DNA from: Candidatus Hydrothermarchaeum profundi
GTDB lineage: Archaea > Hydrothermarchaeota > Hydrothermarchaeia > Hydrothermarchaeales > Hydrothermarchaeaceae
Reading direction: 5' to 3'
Assembly: GCA_002011125.2 (NCBI GenBank)
Contig: MTMF02000009.1
Location: forward strand, 1,456,989-1,520,988
Length of the DNA stretch: 64,000 nt
The position numbers and the translations under genes were made by a program. How positions within the stretch are numbered: position 1 is the stretch's first letter; each line of letters begins with the position of its first letter. Below the pieces are notes generated by a model that was not told where the DNA came from, searched no databases, and saw only the letters and a program-made list of their open reading frames with translations. Below are positions 39,741 through 49,830 of this stretch, piece by piece.

Positions 39741-40112
39741 TTACTCCTTTTTTAATGCTTTAAGTTGCTCTACAATCTCATCAACAGCTTCTTTTGCCTT
39801 TCCAGGATTTACTATGCATGATGAAGCAGTCGGAACCTCGATTCCACTAGCTTTTCCAAGTTCCATTTTATCTGGCACATATATATAGGGGATTTTTTTC
39901 TCTTCGCAGAGCATAGGTAGATGAGCCACTATTTCTTCAGGCTCAACATCTGTGGCGATCAAAACAAGTTTTGCTTGGCCACGCTCAACCAACTTAGTCA
40001 CTTCGTTTGTTCCTTTTCTAATTTTTCCAGTGCTCCTTGCAGTTTCCAAGGCTTCATATGCTTTTTCAGCGAGTTCTTTCGGAACCTCGAACCTTACATA
40101 CATTTTAGACAT
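39741..40112 (-). CDS. rpl7ae: ribosomal protein L7Ae
   Basis: [43 protein letters not shown]. Confidence 0.97.
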   Translation of the reverse strand: MSKMYVRFEVPKELAEKAYEALETARSTGKIRKGTNEVTKLVERGQAKLVLIATDVEPEEIVAHLPMLCEEKKIPYIYVPDKMELGKASGIEVPTASSCIVNPGKAKEAVDEIVEQLKALKKE

Positions 40113-40177
40113 TTCATACCTCCTTTCATCGGTATGTCCTATTAGAGAGAATTAATATCTGATTTAAAGTTTTCCCT

Positions 40178-41854
40178 TTATTTATGAGTAAAGTAGGATA
40201 CTATTTCTCCGTCTTTACTGTCTATTCTGACGTAACCAAATCTCTCAAATTGTACTATATCATCTATGTTAACATCAGTAAGGCTAATTTCTCCTACTCC
40301 TCCAATAACTCCATTAGGTGAGATTACTTTAACTGCGATATTCTCTTTTACGGGTACCCAGTGAATTAATTTTGCCTTTATTTCTCTTGCATACTCCAGT
40401 TCTTCACTTACAAATTTGCTAATAATCTTATCTTTCTTACTACAGATCTCTATATTAAATGCCTCCATGAGTCTAACAGTGTTGCCTTCTTTCAAATTAT
40501 CGAAATCTTGTTTGGTAATGTATAATCTACACTCACCTTGCTCTGAGGTAATACTGATTACTCTACTACCTCTATCTGGATAATCAGGATGTAGTGGTGC
40601 TTTAACTTTTTTCCCTTTACATCCCTTCACGATCAATTCTTTTGGATTAAAAACAAAAAAGTACCTGTTTGATTTTGCATCGATGAAACTTCTATTAAAT
40701 GCGTAGAGATTTTCCCAACTAAAGTTTATGTCCGCCATTTTTACCCCAATGTCTATCATGGCTTGTCTAACGGCCTCAGGCTGTATTCCTCTACGTTTAA
40801 GCGCTTTCAATGTTCCCAGCTTTATGTCATCCCATCCAGAATATTCTCCTTTTTTAATTCCTTCCCTAATATCGGAAGTGCTCAATGCAACACCTTCTAT
40901 TTTTAGTCTACCATAATGAATAAACTCTGGAGGTGTCCAGCCAAGATATTTATAAATGAATTTTTGCTTTTCAGTATTTGCTATGTGATCTTTGCCTCTC
41001 AATACGTGAGTAAGACCATCTAAGTGATCATCAATTGTTACCGAAAAGTTCATAAGAGGGTATACTCTACAGTCTCCAACACGCGGATGGGGAAAGCCAC
41101 TTATCCTCATTATCGGAAACTCTCGCATAGAGGGGTCTGCTAGGTTCATATCCGTTTTTAGTCTTACTACAGCTTCTCCTTCACCATAAGCAGTGAACAT
41201 TTTTTCAAATCTTTCAAGGTTCAGTTCTATTTCGTTGTTTCTGCAGTTACAGATTCTCTTTAGTACTCTTAATTTTTGAAATTCTTTAGGATTGCAAGTG
41301 CAAACATACGCGTGCCCTTTTTTTATTAATTTCTCCGCATAGCGATAGTAAATTTCTAAGCGGTCAGATTGTATCACCGTTTTATGAGTAGTTACCCCGA
41401 GCCATTCTAAATCCTGCTTTATCATGTCATAGGCGTCTAGGTCTACTCTAGTTGGGTCAGTATCTTCGAATCTTAGAATGAGCTTTCCATTGTATCGTTT
41501 AGCATATTCATCATTTAATACAGCTGCCCTACTATGGCCTAGATGCAGGGGTCCTGAGGGGTTAGGGGCAAATCGTAAAACAACATTTTTGGTTTTAGAT
41601 AATGGGGGTAATGTTTTCTCTCTCTTCTCTTTAACCGAGAATTCATATTTCTTTATATTTTTTTCTCGTTCTTTAATAGAAAGAGAATTCACTTCTTTTA
41701 CTATATCCTCAACCTGAGGGAGGAGTTCCTTAATTCTGGATTTAAGCTCTGGAAGCTCAGCGAGTACTTTACCCAAAACAGCTTTAGAATCCGCTTTCCC
41801 ATAGTCAAGGGCATTTTTCAGCGCATACTTATAGATTATCTCTTTCAAACTCAT
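40178..41854 (-). CDS. gltX: glutamyl-tRNA synthetase
   Basis: LRFAPNPSGPLHLGHSRAAVLNDEYAKRYNGKLILRFEDTDP; ALSTS. Confidence 0.95.
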   Translation of the reverse strand: MSLKEIIYKYALKNALDYGKADSKAVLGKVLAELPELKSRIKELLPQVEDIVKEVNSLSIKEREKNIKKYEFSVKEKREKTLPPLSKTKNVVLRFAPNPSGPLHLGHSRAAVLNDEYAKRYNGKLILRFEDTDPTRVDLDAYDMIKQDLEWLGVTTHKTVIQSDRLEIYYRYAEKLIKKGHAYVCTCNPKEFQKLRVLKRICNCRNNEIELNLERFEKMFTAYGEGEAVVRLKTDMNLADPSMREFPIMRISGFPHPRVGDCRVYPLMNFSVTIDDHLDGLTHVLRGKDHIANTEKQKFIYKYLGWTPPEFIHYGRLKIEGVALSTSDIREGIKKGEYSGWDDIKLGTLKALKRRGIQPEAVRQAMIDIGVKMADINFSWENLYAFNRSFIDAKSNRYFFVFNPKELIVKGCKGKKVKAPLHPDYPDRGSRVISITSEQGECRLYITKQDFDNLKEGNTVRLMEAFNIEICSKKDKIISKFVSEELEYAREIKAKLIHWVPVKENIAVKVISPNGVIGGVGEISLTDVNIDDIVQFERFGYVRIDSKDGEIVSYFTHK

Positions 41855-41966
41855 AAACTCCTTCGGTTTAAATCGTTAATGTAAAAAAGCTTTACCTTGG
41901 ATAGAATAAATTTATAAGCTTTGAATTAAAAACATTACTGAAAACTCTTATAAAAGGTGGGGTGAG

Positions 41967-42137
41967 ATGAAGAGAGAGATCGAGGGAATATTAGTAAGGG
42001 AGAAGGATCAGCCAGCTATCAAAACCTCTGATAATAAGATTAGACTAATTTATAATCTATTTGATGGACTTACAGGAAAAAAAGTTAAATTTATTATCGA
42101 GGAAATCACCGAAGAAGAGAGCACAGACGATGCCTAA
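41967..42137 (+). CDS. 56-aa uncharacterised protein (not in ORF track)
   Basis: MKREIEGILVREKDQPAIKTSDNKIRLIYNLFDGLTGKKVKFIIEEITEEESTDDA*; GGTGGGGTGAG just before ATG. Confidence 0.6.
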   Translation: MKREIEGILVREKDQPAIKTSDNKIRLIYNLFDGLTGKKVKFIIEEITEEESTDDA

Positions 42138-42212
42138 GTCTGTAGCTAGCAGTTTATTTGACGAGGGAATTTTTAAGCGTTGATATCCTACTATAAGCTT
42201 CGAGTGATTAAT

Positions 42213-43199
42213 ATGGATATACTATGGTTAGATGATGAAGATATGAAGAAAGTTTTAACTATGGATAAGGTCATGGACGCGGTTAAAGAAGCTTTTAAGG
42301 AACATGGTTTAAAGAATGTCAGAATGCCTCCTAAGATTTATCTTAATTTAAACGAATTCAACGGGGATATTAGGGCTATGCCAGCATATATTCCCTCGCT
42401 AAAAACAGCAGGTGTAAAAATAGTTAATGCTCATCCAGATAATCCTAAAAAAAATCTTCCTACAGTGATGGCAGTAGTTATATTAAATGACCCTACGACA
42501 GGTGCTCCTTACTCTATAATGAACGGAACTCTTCTCACAGACATGAGAACCGGTGCTGCAGGAGGTCTCGCAGCGAGATATTTGGCAAGAGAAGATTCAG
42601 CTGTGATTGGAATGATAGGCTCTGGGAGACAGGCTAGAACTCAACTTATGGGGTTAAGTGAGATAATGGGTATCGAGATGGTAAAAGTAGCGAGTAAAAG
42701 CAGAGAAAGTTGCGTAAAATTCAAGGAGGAAATGAAAGAACTCATCTGTGGAGATATCGTTATAACTACGGTTAAAGAGGCATGTGACTGTGATATCTTG
42801 GTGACTACCACGCCTGTTACTGCTCCTATTATTAAGGCAGAATGGGTCAAGCTTGGCACTCACATTAATGCTATTGGAGCAGATGCGCGAGGAAAAGAGG
42901 AATTAGACCCTTTACTCCTAAAGAAGTCGAAAATAGTTGTAGATGACAAGGCGCAAGCGTTTCACTCCGGTGAAATTAATGTTCCTCTTGAAAAAGGGAT
43001 AATCACCGAGAAAGATATCTACGGAGAACTCGGTGAAATAATAGCTGGATTAAAGCCCGGTAGAGAAAATGACTCGGAGATAACTATTTTTGACTCTACA
43101 GGTCTCGCAATTCAGGATATCGCTACGGCTAATCTCGCATATTCTCTGGCAAAATCTAAGGGTTTAGGAATGAGTATTCCATATAATCCTTTGAGCTAG
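42213..43199 (+). CDS. ala: alanine dehydrogenase (ornithine cyclodeaminase/mu-crystallin family)
   Basis: TDMRTGAAGGLAARYLAREDSAVIGMIGSGRQARTQ; GADARGKEELDP. Confidence 0.9.
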   Translation: MDILWLDDEDMKKVLTMDKVMDAVKEAFKEHGLKNVRMPPKIYLNLNEFNGDIRAMPAYIPSLKTAGVKIVNAHPDNPKKNLPTVMAVVILNDPTTGAPYSIMNGTLLTDMRTGAAGGLAARYLAREDSAVIGMIGSGRQARTQLMGLSEIMGIEMVKVASKSRESCVKFKEEMKELICGDIVITTVKEACDCDILVTTTPVTAPIIKAEWVKLGTHINAIGADARGKEELDPLLLKKSKIVVDDKAQAFHSGEINVPLEKGIITEKDIYGELGEIIAGLKPGRENDSEITIFDSTGLAIQDIATANLAYSLAKSKGLGMSIPYNPLS

Positions 43200-43200
43200 T

Positions 43201-43872
43201 TTAATGGTGAGAGGATTTTAGACTTAGTGATAAAAATAAGTGGTCTTTCTCATATGGACTTAGATCGATGCTTTGTTCTATTTGAAAAACCTTTCTCAGT
43301 TTTCTTTTCTCTCTTCTGAAGATAGTTTCCGGCCTTTCCGCTACGTCTATACTTCGGGCTTTTACAGCTAGTAGTGCATGCCCCTCTTTTTTTAGGAAAT
43401 ATTCTGCATTAATGGTAAGTATCTCTGTTTGATTAGGCTGAGCTATATCTTGGTAAATTATGTCGACTTCTTCTAGCAATGGACTATACTCTTCAGGGTT
43501 TGACGCGTTCCCAAGGATAGGTATTAGGTTGTTTCTCTTTCTACTATTCTCAAGTAGTCCGAGGTATGCTTTTTTAGAAAATTCGATACAGTATACTACT
43601 CCTTCTGTAGCCACATCAGAGACATGGGAAGCAGTAGTTCCGGTTGCAGCTCCTAAGTACAGTATCTTTGAGTTTTTTTCAATAGGAAGGTTTTCTAGCC
43701 CATTCAGGATAGCCGCTGCGAGTTTACTTCTTGTAGGATTCCATAGCCTATATTCCTCTCCATTAATCTCAATTAATCTCTCGCCGTAGACGTTAAGTCC
43801 TGGCGTATAATTTTTGGTAGCAAGTCTGTCTCCTAGCAGATATATGCCTGGAAATTTTTCTTCTACCTGCGT
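43201..43872 (-). CDS. flpA: fibrillarin-like rRNA/tRNA 2'-O-methyltransferase, non-canonical start
   Basis: In frame: VEEKFPGIYLLGDRLATKNYTPGLNVYGERLIEINGEEYRLWNPTRSKLAAAILNGLENLPIEKNSKILYLGAATGTTASHVSDV; no ATG/GTG/TTG between upstream in-frame TAA and GTG 43614; ACG at 43872 follows GGGGAGGG. Confidence 0.92.
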   Translation of the reverse strand, partial: TQVEEKFPGIYLLGDRLATKNYTPGLNVYGERLIEINGEEYRLWNPTRSKLAAAILNGLENLPIEKNSKILYLGAATGTTASHVSDVATEGVVYCIEFSKKAYLGLLENSRKRNNLIPILGNASNPEEYSPLLEEVDIIYQDIAQPNQTEILTINAEYFLKKEGHALLAVKARSIDVAERPETIFRREKRKLRKVFQIEQSIDLSPYEKDHLFLSLSLKSSHH

Positions 43873-44921
43873 TTTCTTTCCCTCCCCGTTTTCTTTTTCC
43901 GCTTAATAATCCTCATTTTCTTAGGTTCAACAGGATAACTTTCTTTTATCTCTTTTATCCTTTCATTTAACTCTTTATTAAGAAGATCAGCGATATACTC
44001 CCCTGTAAAAGCGTCAGCTCTAGCAGCTATAGATATTTTTTGGGCAATAATCCTCGCTATCTTTCCTCTCTGCCACCATGGTGCGGATTTTATTAGAGGG
44101 TGTTGGGATATTATTCCATGTTTAGGGGGTGGGAGTTTCTTTCTAATGTGCATGAATAATGCCCGTTCGGCTCCTAATAGCTGTAGTCTACTTCCGGGCA
44201 TTTTAGCTAAATTATCCAGACCTTTCGCATAATGTAATAATCTGGCTCCTAGTGTGGGACCTATAATAGCTGATGTATTCGGAGCTACTTTTTCCATCTT
44301 TTTTATTATATATTTTTCAAGCTTTTTTTTAAAGTTCCATAATGATAAGATGCCCTCAGAAAAATCGGTAATTATACTTATATCCTCCTCCAAGAAATCT
44401 GCGCCGACAGATTCTTTAGCTAACTTCCCTAATTCCCCTTCAAACATTTCTCTAGGGCCATACTTCCTTATAAGCTTTGAATATTTTTCATTGTCATTGA
44501 TTTCCTTATCCAATTCTGGAAAATGTAGGGAATACCATTCTCTTATCATTTCCGTCAGTTGATTAAGGGAGTACTCTATCACGTCTAAAGCTTTAACGCC
44601 TTGAATTATTAGTTGATCTTCTTCCATGCTTTGAAGCTCTTGTTTAGCTAACTCTTCAGCAACTCCTTTAAGTAGCGAGTAGTATTCGGGTAGAGAAACA
44701 TCGAATTTTGCTATTATCTCTGGAAAATTTCGTCTTAAGATCTTCCCGCCATCTTCTATCTCAAAATTTTTGAATTTCTTCAATATTGCAGCGTTTGTCT
44801 TTTTCTTTAATCTCTCGGAGATTGCCTTTGGGTCTTTGGGGAAGGGTTCAAATTCAAGTAAATCTCCCTCTTCACTAAATACGAAAAAACCTAGGATATT
44901 TTTCGCTATGTAAACTTTCAT
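43863..44921 (-). CDS. nop5: C/D-box RNP protein Nop5
   Basis: APNTSAIIGPTLGARLLHYAKGLDNLAKMPGSRLQLLGAERALFMH. Confidence 0.96.
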   Translation of the reverse strand: MKVYIAKNILGFFVFSEEGDLLEFEPFPKDPKAISERLKKKTNAAILKKFKNFEIEDGGKILRRNFPEIIAKFDVSLPEYYSLLKGVAEELAKQELQSMEEDQLIIQGVKALDVIEYSLNQLTEMIREWYSLHFPELDKEINDNEKYSKLIRKYGPREMFEGELGKLAKESVGADFLEEDISIITDFSEGILSLWNFKKKLEKYIIKKMEKVAPNTSAIIGPTLGARLLHYAKGLDNLAKMPGSRLQLLGAERALFMHIRKKLPPPKHGIISQHPLIKSAPWWQRGKIARIIAQKISIAARADAFTGEYIADLLNKELNERIKEIKESYPVEPKKMRIIKRKKKTGRERKRR

Positions 44922-44963
44922 GAAATTATTTAAATCCTTGCGTATTAATTTACTTTTGGTGTT

Positions 44964-45866
44964 ATGATGTTATCAATCGAACTTTGCGGTTTATCTTTAA
45001 GAAATCCTACAATTCTTGCTTCGGGGATTTTAGGTTCAACTGGAGCTACGTTAAACCGTGTCGCTAGAAATGGTGCTGGCGCTGTCGTTACAAAATCTAT
45101 TGGTGCTAAACCCCGGGATGGTTATCCGAATCCGACGGTATTAGAACTACGCCAAGGCTTACTAAACGCTATTGGACTTGCTAATCCGGGGTATAACAAT
45201 TTTGAGGAAGAAATTAAAGTCGCGAAAAGAGGAGGAGTTCCTATTATAGTTAGCATATTTGGCTTTGATATAGGTGAGTTCGTCGAGGTTGCCAAGGCAG
45301 TCCAAAATTTTGGAGCAGACGCAGTTGAATTAAACCTCTCCTGTCCGCATGTAAAGGAAACTGGAGCGTACTTTGGGACTGATCCTGAAATCACTTATGA
45401 GCTAGTTAAAGCTATTAAAAGAGAAATAAAGATTCCAGTAATACCCAAACTCACGGCAAATGTAAATGATATTGTAGAAATCGCTAAGGCATGTGAAGAT
45501 GCGGGTTGTGACGGAATTACTGCCATAAACACCTTAAGAGCTATGCAAATAGATATTCGAGCGAAAAAGCCTGTACTCGGGAATAAGGTTGGGGGATTAA
45601 GTGGGCCTATGATCAAGCCTATAGCAGTAAGATGCGTTTATGAAATAGCTAATGAAGTCGAAGTTCCTATTGTAGGATGTGGAGGAATAATAAACGGACA
45701 AGATGCGGTTGAGTTTATTTTGGCAGGAGCTTCTGCCGTAGAAATCGGCACCGGTATATACTTTAGAGGTATAAGCATTTTTGAAATGGTTTGTAATGAG
45801 ATTTCAAGCTATATGAAAGAGGAGGGCTATGAAACCATTAGCGAGATGGTGGGGGCGGCCCTCTAA
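44964..45866 (+). CDS. pyrD: dihydroorotate dehydrogenase
   Basis: LRNPTILASGILGSTGATLNRV; NLSCPHVKETGAYFGTD; GGLSGPMIKPIAVR. Confidence 0.9.
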   Translation: MMLSIELCGLSLRNPTILASGILGSTGATLNRVARNGAGAVVTKSIGAKPRDGYPNPTVLELRQGLLNAIGLANPGYNNFEEEIKVAKRGGVPIIVSIFGFDIGEFVEVAKAVQNFGADAVELNLSCPHVKETGAYFGTDPEITYELVKAIKREIKIPVIPKLTANVNDIVEIAKACEDAGCDGITAINTLRAMQIDIRAKKPVLGNKVGGLSGPMIKPIAVRCVYEIANEVEVPIVGCGGIINGQDAVEFILAGASAVEIGTGIYFRGISIFEMVCNEISSYMKEEGYETISEMVGAAL

Positions 45867-46393
45867 TGCTTGAGGCACTAAAAAAAATAGAAGAGAGAAT
45901 ACAACTTTCTCCGGTTCAGAAAATTCTTTTAACGACGGATGGTTCTATTACTCGAATCCTTGAAGCTCTCACAGGGGAGGAGGTATCTATATCTACTGAG
46001 AAGCAAGAAGTAATAAAGGCAGATGAAGAGATAGCAACTAAGCTGCAAATTGAAGTAGGAGGCGAGGTAAATTTTAGAGTTGTAAATATTCGGTCTTCAG
46101 GTGGGGTATTAATGCATGCGATTTCTTACACTCCCCTAAAAAGGCTTAAAAAAAAGTTTAGGGAGGATATAATGAAGGCTGATATTCCTATAGGCAAAAT
46201 AATGGCACGGTTAAAAATTGAAGCACGAAGAGAAATAATGGATATGGGGATTATAGAGGCGGATGAAAGATTTAGCCAACTTTTCAGTGTGAAAAAAGGC
46301 TCTTTTCTTTTAAAAAGGACCTATAATATAATCCATAATAATGAGATACTCTTGAATATCACAGAGATATTCCCATATGAGGCATTCAGATGA
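45866..46393 (+). CDS. DUF98 / chorismate lyase-like (UbiC-fold) protein
   Basis: LSPVQKILLTTDGSITRILEALTGEEVSI; PIGKIMARLKIEARREI; overlaps pyrD and mptG. Confidence 0.8.
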   Translation: MLEALKKIEERIQLSPVQKILLTTDGSITRILEALTGEEVSISTEKQEVIKADEEIATKLQIEVGGEVNFRVVNIRSSGGVLMHAISYTPLKRLKKKFREDIMKADIPIGKIMARLKIEARREIMDMGIIEADERFSQLFSVKKGSFLLKRTYNIIHNNEILLNITEIFPYEAFR

Positions 46394-47319
46394 GAATAAA
46401 AACTCCTTCAAGAATCCATATGACTTTAATTGATTTAAATGCATCCATAGGAAGGATAGACGGAGGTATAGGCCTAGCGTTAGAAGAGCCCCATATACTA
46501 CTAGAAGCTGAGGAAAGTGGAGAGTTAGAAATCGAAGGCCCTCTGTCAGATAAAGCAAAAGAGGCCGCTCTTAAGGTTTTGGAGGCATATAGAATAGACG
46601 CGGGTATAAGGATAAATATTGAAAAAGCCTACACGCCTCATATAGGTCTTGGTTCAGGGACACAAATCTCCCTTGCTGTAGGAACGGCGATTTGCAGGAT
46701 TTATAAGAAAAATTTCACGATAAAGGGGCTCGCTAGAATGGTCGGAAGAGGAGGCACATCCGGTATAGGGGTGGCCGCATTTGAGGCCGGGGGTTTTATC
46801 TTAGATGGAGGTCATTCTACGAAGGAGAAAAAGGATTTCCTACCTTCTTCGGCATCAAAGGCAGCACCTGCTCCAGTGATTTTAAGGAGGAACTTTCCAA
46901 ATTGGGATATTGCCCTCATTATACCGCGAAGAAGAAGGAGAATAAGTGGGGTTAGAGAAGTTAACATATTCCAAGAATTTTGTCCTCTCCCTATCAATGA
47001 AGTTCAGGGCCTTTGTCACTTAATCTTAATGAAGATTCTGCCGGCATTAGCGGATGAGGATATCGAAAGCTTTGGCGATGGCATCAATAAAATCCAAAAT
47101 ATCGGGTTTAAAAAAATAGAGGTAGAACTTCAAACTAAGGAGGTTAGAGAACTTCTTAAGACTTGCAGTGAGTACTCATATGGCGCTGGACTAAGCTCTT
47201 TTGGTCCAACAATTTACTGTTTGGTGAGAGATGAAAGGAAGCTTCTTGATGCAGTAGGTGAAAAGGCAGAAGTTATAATTACAAAAGCAAATAATAGTGG
47301 GGCCAAAATCGGTGATTAA
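46390..47319 (+). CDS. mptG: beta-ribofuranosylaminobenzene 5'-phosphate synthase (GHMP family)
   Basis: RIKTPSRIHMTLIDLNASIGRIDGGIGLALEEP; HIGLGSGTQISLAVGTA; GRGGTSGIGVAAFEAGGFILDGGHS. Confidence 0.93.
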   Translation: MRIKTPSRIHMTLIDLNASIGRIDGGIGLALEEPHILLEAEESGELEIEGPLSDKAKEAALKVLEAYRIDAGIRINIEKAYTPHIGLGSGTQISLAVGTAICRIYKKNFTIKGLARMVGRGGTSGIGVAAFEAGGFILDGGHSTKEKKDFLPSSASKAAPAPVILRRNFPNWDIALIIPRRRRRISGVREVNIFQEFCPLPINEVQGLCHLILMKILPALADEDIESFGDGINKIQNIGFKKIEVELQTKEVRELLKTCSEYSYGAGLSSFGPTIYCLVRDERKLLDAVGEKAEVIITKANNSGAKIGD

Positions 47320-48055
47320 AGGGAGATTTCTTTATAATAATAAGGCCGTAGAAGGCATCTTCAAGGACGGTAAGATTGAGATCGATGGATTTGATCTGGG
47401 ATTAAGTCAAGTAAAATTTTTACCTCCAGTCATGCCGTCTAAAATCATCTGTGTAGGCTTGAACTATGAGGATCATGCTAAGGAGCTTAAGATGGATATA
47501 CCTGATGAACCGATAATATTTCTTAAGCCTCCTTCTGCCGTTATAGGGCATGAAGATAATATAGTCTATCCGAGGATCTCTCGCAGAGTAGATTACGAAG
47601 CAGAGCTAGGTGTAGTAATTGGTAAAAAGTGCAAGGATGTTAAAGAAGATGAGGCTGCTGATGTTATTTTAGGGTACACCGCTTTTAACGATATAACTGC
47701 GAGAGATTTACAGAAAAAAGACGGACAATGGACTAGGGCAAAAAGCTTCGACACATTTGCACCACTAGGCCCATACATCGTGACTCAGGATGAAATCGCA
47801 GATCCTCAGAAACTTAGTATAAAATTGTTTTTGAACGGTGAGCTAAAGCAAGACTCAAGCACACGAAATTTTATTTTTGAAATTCCTTATCTGATAGAGT
47901 TCATTTCTGGTATAATGACGTTACAACCAGGGGATATAATTGCTACTGGAACTCCTCCTGGAGTAGGCCCGATGAAGGTAGGGGATATTATTGAGATAGA
48001 GATTGATAAAATTGGGGTATTACGGAATTACGTTTCAAGCAGGGCGGAGAGGTAG
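47297..48055 (+). CDS. fumarylacetoacetate hydrolase family protein
   Basis: KIICVGLNYEDHAKELKMDIPDEPIIFLKPPSAVIG; DYEAELGVVIGKK; GDIIATGTPPGVGPMK. Confidence 0.93.
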   Translation: MGPKSVIKGRFLYNNKAVEGIFKDGKIEIDGFDLGLSQVKFLPPVMPSKIICVGLNYEDHAKELKMDIPDEPIIFLKPPSAVIGHEDNIVYPRISRRVDYEAELGVVIGKKCKDVKEDEAADVILGYTAFNDITARDLQKKDGQWTRAKSFDTFAPLGPYIVTQDEIADPQKLSIKLFLNGELKQDSSTRNFIFEIPYLIEFISGIMTLQPGDIIATGTPPGVGPMKVGDIIEIEIDKIGVLRNYVSSRAER

Positions 48056-48064
48056 AGTAATTGT

Positions 48065-48826
48065 TTATCGGAGAAATGTCCACTCTTCGTTACTATATTT
48101 TTTCTCAGCTAGTTCTTCTGCTCGTGAAATTTCTTTCTCATTTAACTCCCCTCTATAGACGTCTTTCCCGTAAGAAAATCCCTCCCATAAGGCTTTCACT
48201 ACTTCGCTGTAATCTACGTCCACGATTCTAGTTATACTCGTCACTCGCTCCTCAATTTTTTTTATTAATTTGTCAGAAATCTTTTCTTGGGAAATTCGTA
48301 GAACTGAGAACATTACTTCCAAATTTAAGTCATAAAGTATTGTACCATGCTGAAGGACTACGCCTTTTCTCCTAGTTTGAGCGTTTCCAGAGATTTTTTT
48401 CCCATCTACAATGATGTCGTTTATAGGCTGAAAACTTGATTCTATTCCCAATGTTTCAAGGGAACGCGCTATCCAGCCGCATATCTCGCGATAAGATTTT
48501 GTTATGTCTCTTGGTAATAATTCTTCAGGGGCTAGCACGCTATAAGTGATCTCTCCATTGTAATCGTGATATACAGCACCTCCACCCGTAATTCTCCTTA
48601 CTACATCAATACCCAGTTTCCTACATTTATCGATATCGACTACTTCTCTGATTCGTTGAAATCTGCCTATAGACACTGCACTTGGTCTCCATCTATAAAA
48701 TCTTACTGTGGGGGGAGATGCTCCTTGAGCTATTTTTTCAAGTATCACTTCATCTATAGCCATATTGATTTTCGCTGGGTAGGTTTGAGTAGGTATAAAC
48801 CTCCATTTCACTTCAAAGCCTCCCAT
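48065..48826 (-). CDS. lplA: lipoate-protein ligase A, catalytic subunit of bipartite enzyme
   Basis: MAIDEVILEKIAQGASPPTVRFYRWRPSAVSIGRFQ; RRITGGGAVYHDYNGEITYSV. Confidence 0.9.
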   Translation of the reverse strand: MGGFEVKWRFIPTQTYPAKINMAIDEVILEKIAQGASPPTVRFYRWRPSAVSIGRFQRIREVVDIDKCRKLGIDVVRRITGGGAVYHDYNGEITYSVLAPEELLPRDITKSYREICGWIARSLETLGIESSFQPINDIIVDGKKISGNAQTRRKGVVLQHGTILYDLNLEVMFSVLRISQEKISDKLIKKIEERVTSITRIVDVDYSEVVKALWEGFSYGKDVYRGELNEKEISRAEELAEKKYSNEEWTFLR

Positions 48827-49092
48827 ACCGTTTCAGCTAAGTCTTTCTCCGTAAAGCCTATTAACTCAATATTTTTTTTGAAGATAACTTTGTTTAAGCG
48901 CTCTTCAATCTCCACAGGGGTAGCGTTTTTGTCCAATCCTACTAAGGCGTTTTCGAGGTCTTCTATACTCTCTCCAGGGATAAGAAAAAAATCTCCTGAG
49001 ATAATAGCTTTTTCAATAATCGTATCGGTATACCACAGTTCAACTTCTATCAGCTTTCCTCCCTTAACTTTTCTCTTGGCTATTCCCTTCAT
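48808..49092 (-). CDS. lplB: lipoate-protein ligase accessory subunit LplB-like
   Basis: GGKLIEVELWYTDTIIEKAIISGDFFLIPGESIEDLENALVG; overlaps lplA start. Confidence 0.8.
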   Translation of the reverse strand: MKGIAKRKVKGGKLIEVELWYTDTIIEKAIISGDFFLIPGESIEDLENALVGLDKNATPVEIEERLNKVIFKKNIELIGFTEKDLAETVWEALK

Positions 49093-49200
49093 AGCTTGAG
49101 ATAATAATCTTGGGAGTATATTTATCTTTATTTAAACTTAAAAGAAATCTCATACAAAAACTAAGGAGCATGAAGATCTGCGGAATTATGCTGACATTTA

Positions 49201-49830
49201 TTATTCTTTAATTATCCTAAAATCAACTGCAGTTACACCTTTTTCAAATACAAGTAATGGATTAATTTCTGCTTCCTTAACTCGAACTTCTTCGCCTATC
49301 CGAGAAAATCTAGAGATAATCTTAGCTAGAGAATCAATATCTCTTGCAGGCATACCTCTAACTCCCTCAAGCAAAGGATAACTTTTTATTTCTTTAATCA
49401 TCTTCAAAGCTTCTTTTTCATCGATAGGAGCGATTCTATATGTTACATCTTTTAGAACTTCAGTGAAGATTCCTCCGAGCCCGAACATAACAGCGTAGCC
49501 AAAAATCTCATCACTTATAACTCCCACAATAACCTCCGTTCCGCCTTGGTAGTACCTCTGAATCATTACCCCCTCAATCCTTGCTTCTCTACGAAAAGCA
49601 CGGGCATTTTTTATTATTTCTGTAAATGCTGACTCTACTTCCTTTCTAGAGGTTAGATTAAGTTTTACTGCATTTGCATCTGTTTTATGTTGTATGTCCT
49701 TTGATACTATTTTCATTGCCACAGGGTAACCAATTGTTTCTGCAATTCTCACAGCTTCTTTTTCATTGGTTGCTATGTCTCCTTCTGCTACCGGAATACC
49801 AAGTTTTTTTAGAATAACAAACTCATCCAT
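49201..49830 (-). CDS. acdB: acetyl/acyl-CoA synthetase (ADP-forming) beta subunit, ATP-grasp
   Basis: GIPVAEGDIATNEKEAVRIAETIGYPVAMKIVSKDIQHKTD; GVMIQRYYQGGTEVIVGV. Confidence 0.92.
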   Translation of the reverse strand: MDEFVILKKLGIPVAEGDIATNEKEAVRIAETIGYPVAMKIVSKDIQHKTDANAVKLNLTSRKEVESAFTEIIKNARAFRREARIEGVMIQRYYQGGTEVIVGVISDEIFGYAVMFGLGGIFTEVLKDVTYRIAPIDEKEALKMIKEIKSYPLLEGVRGMPARDIDSLAKIISRFSRIGEEVRVKEAEINPLLVFEKGVTAVDFRIIKE

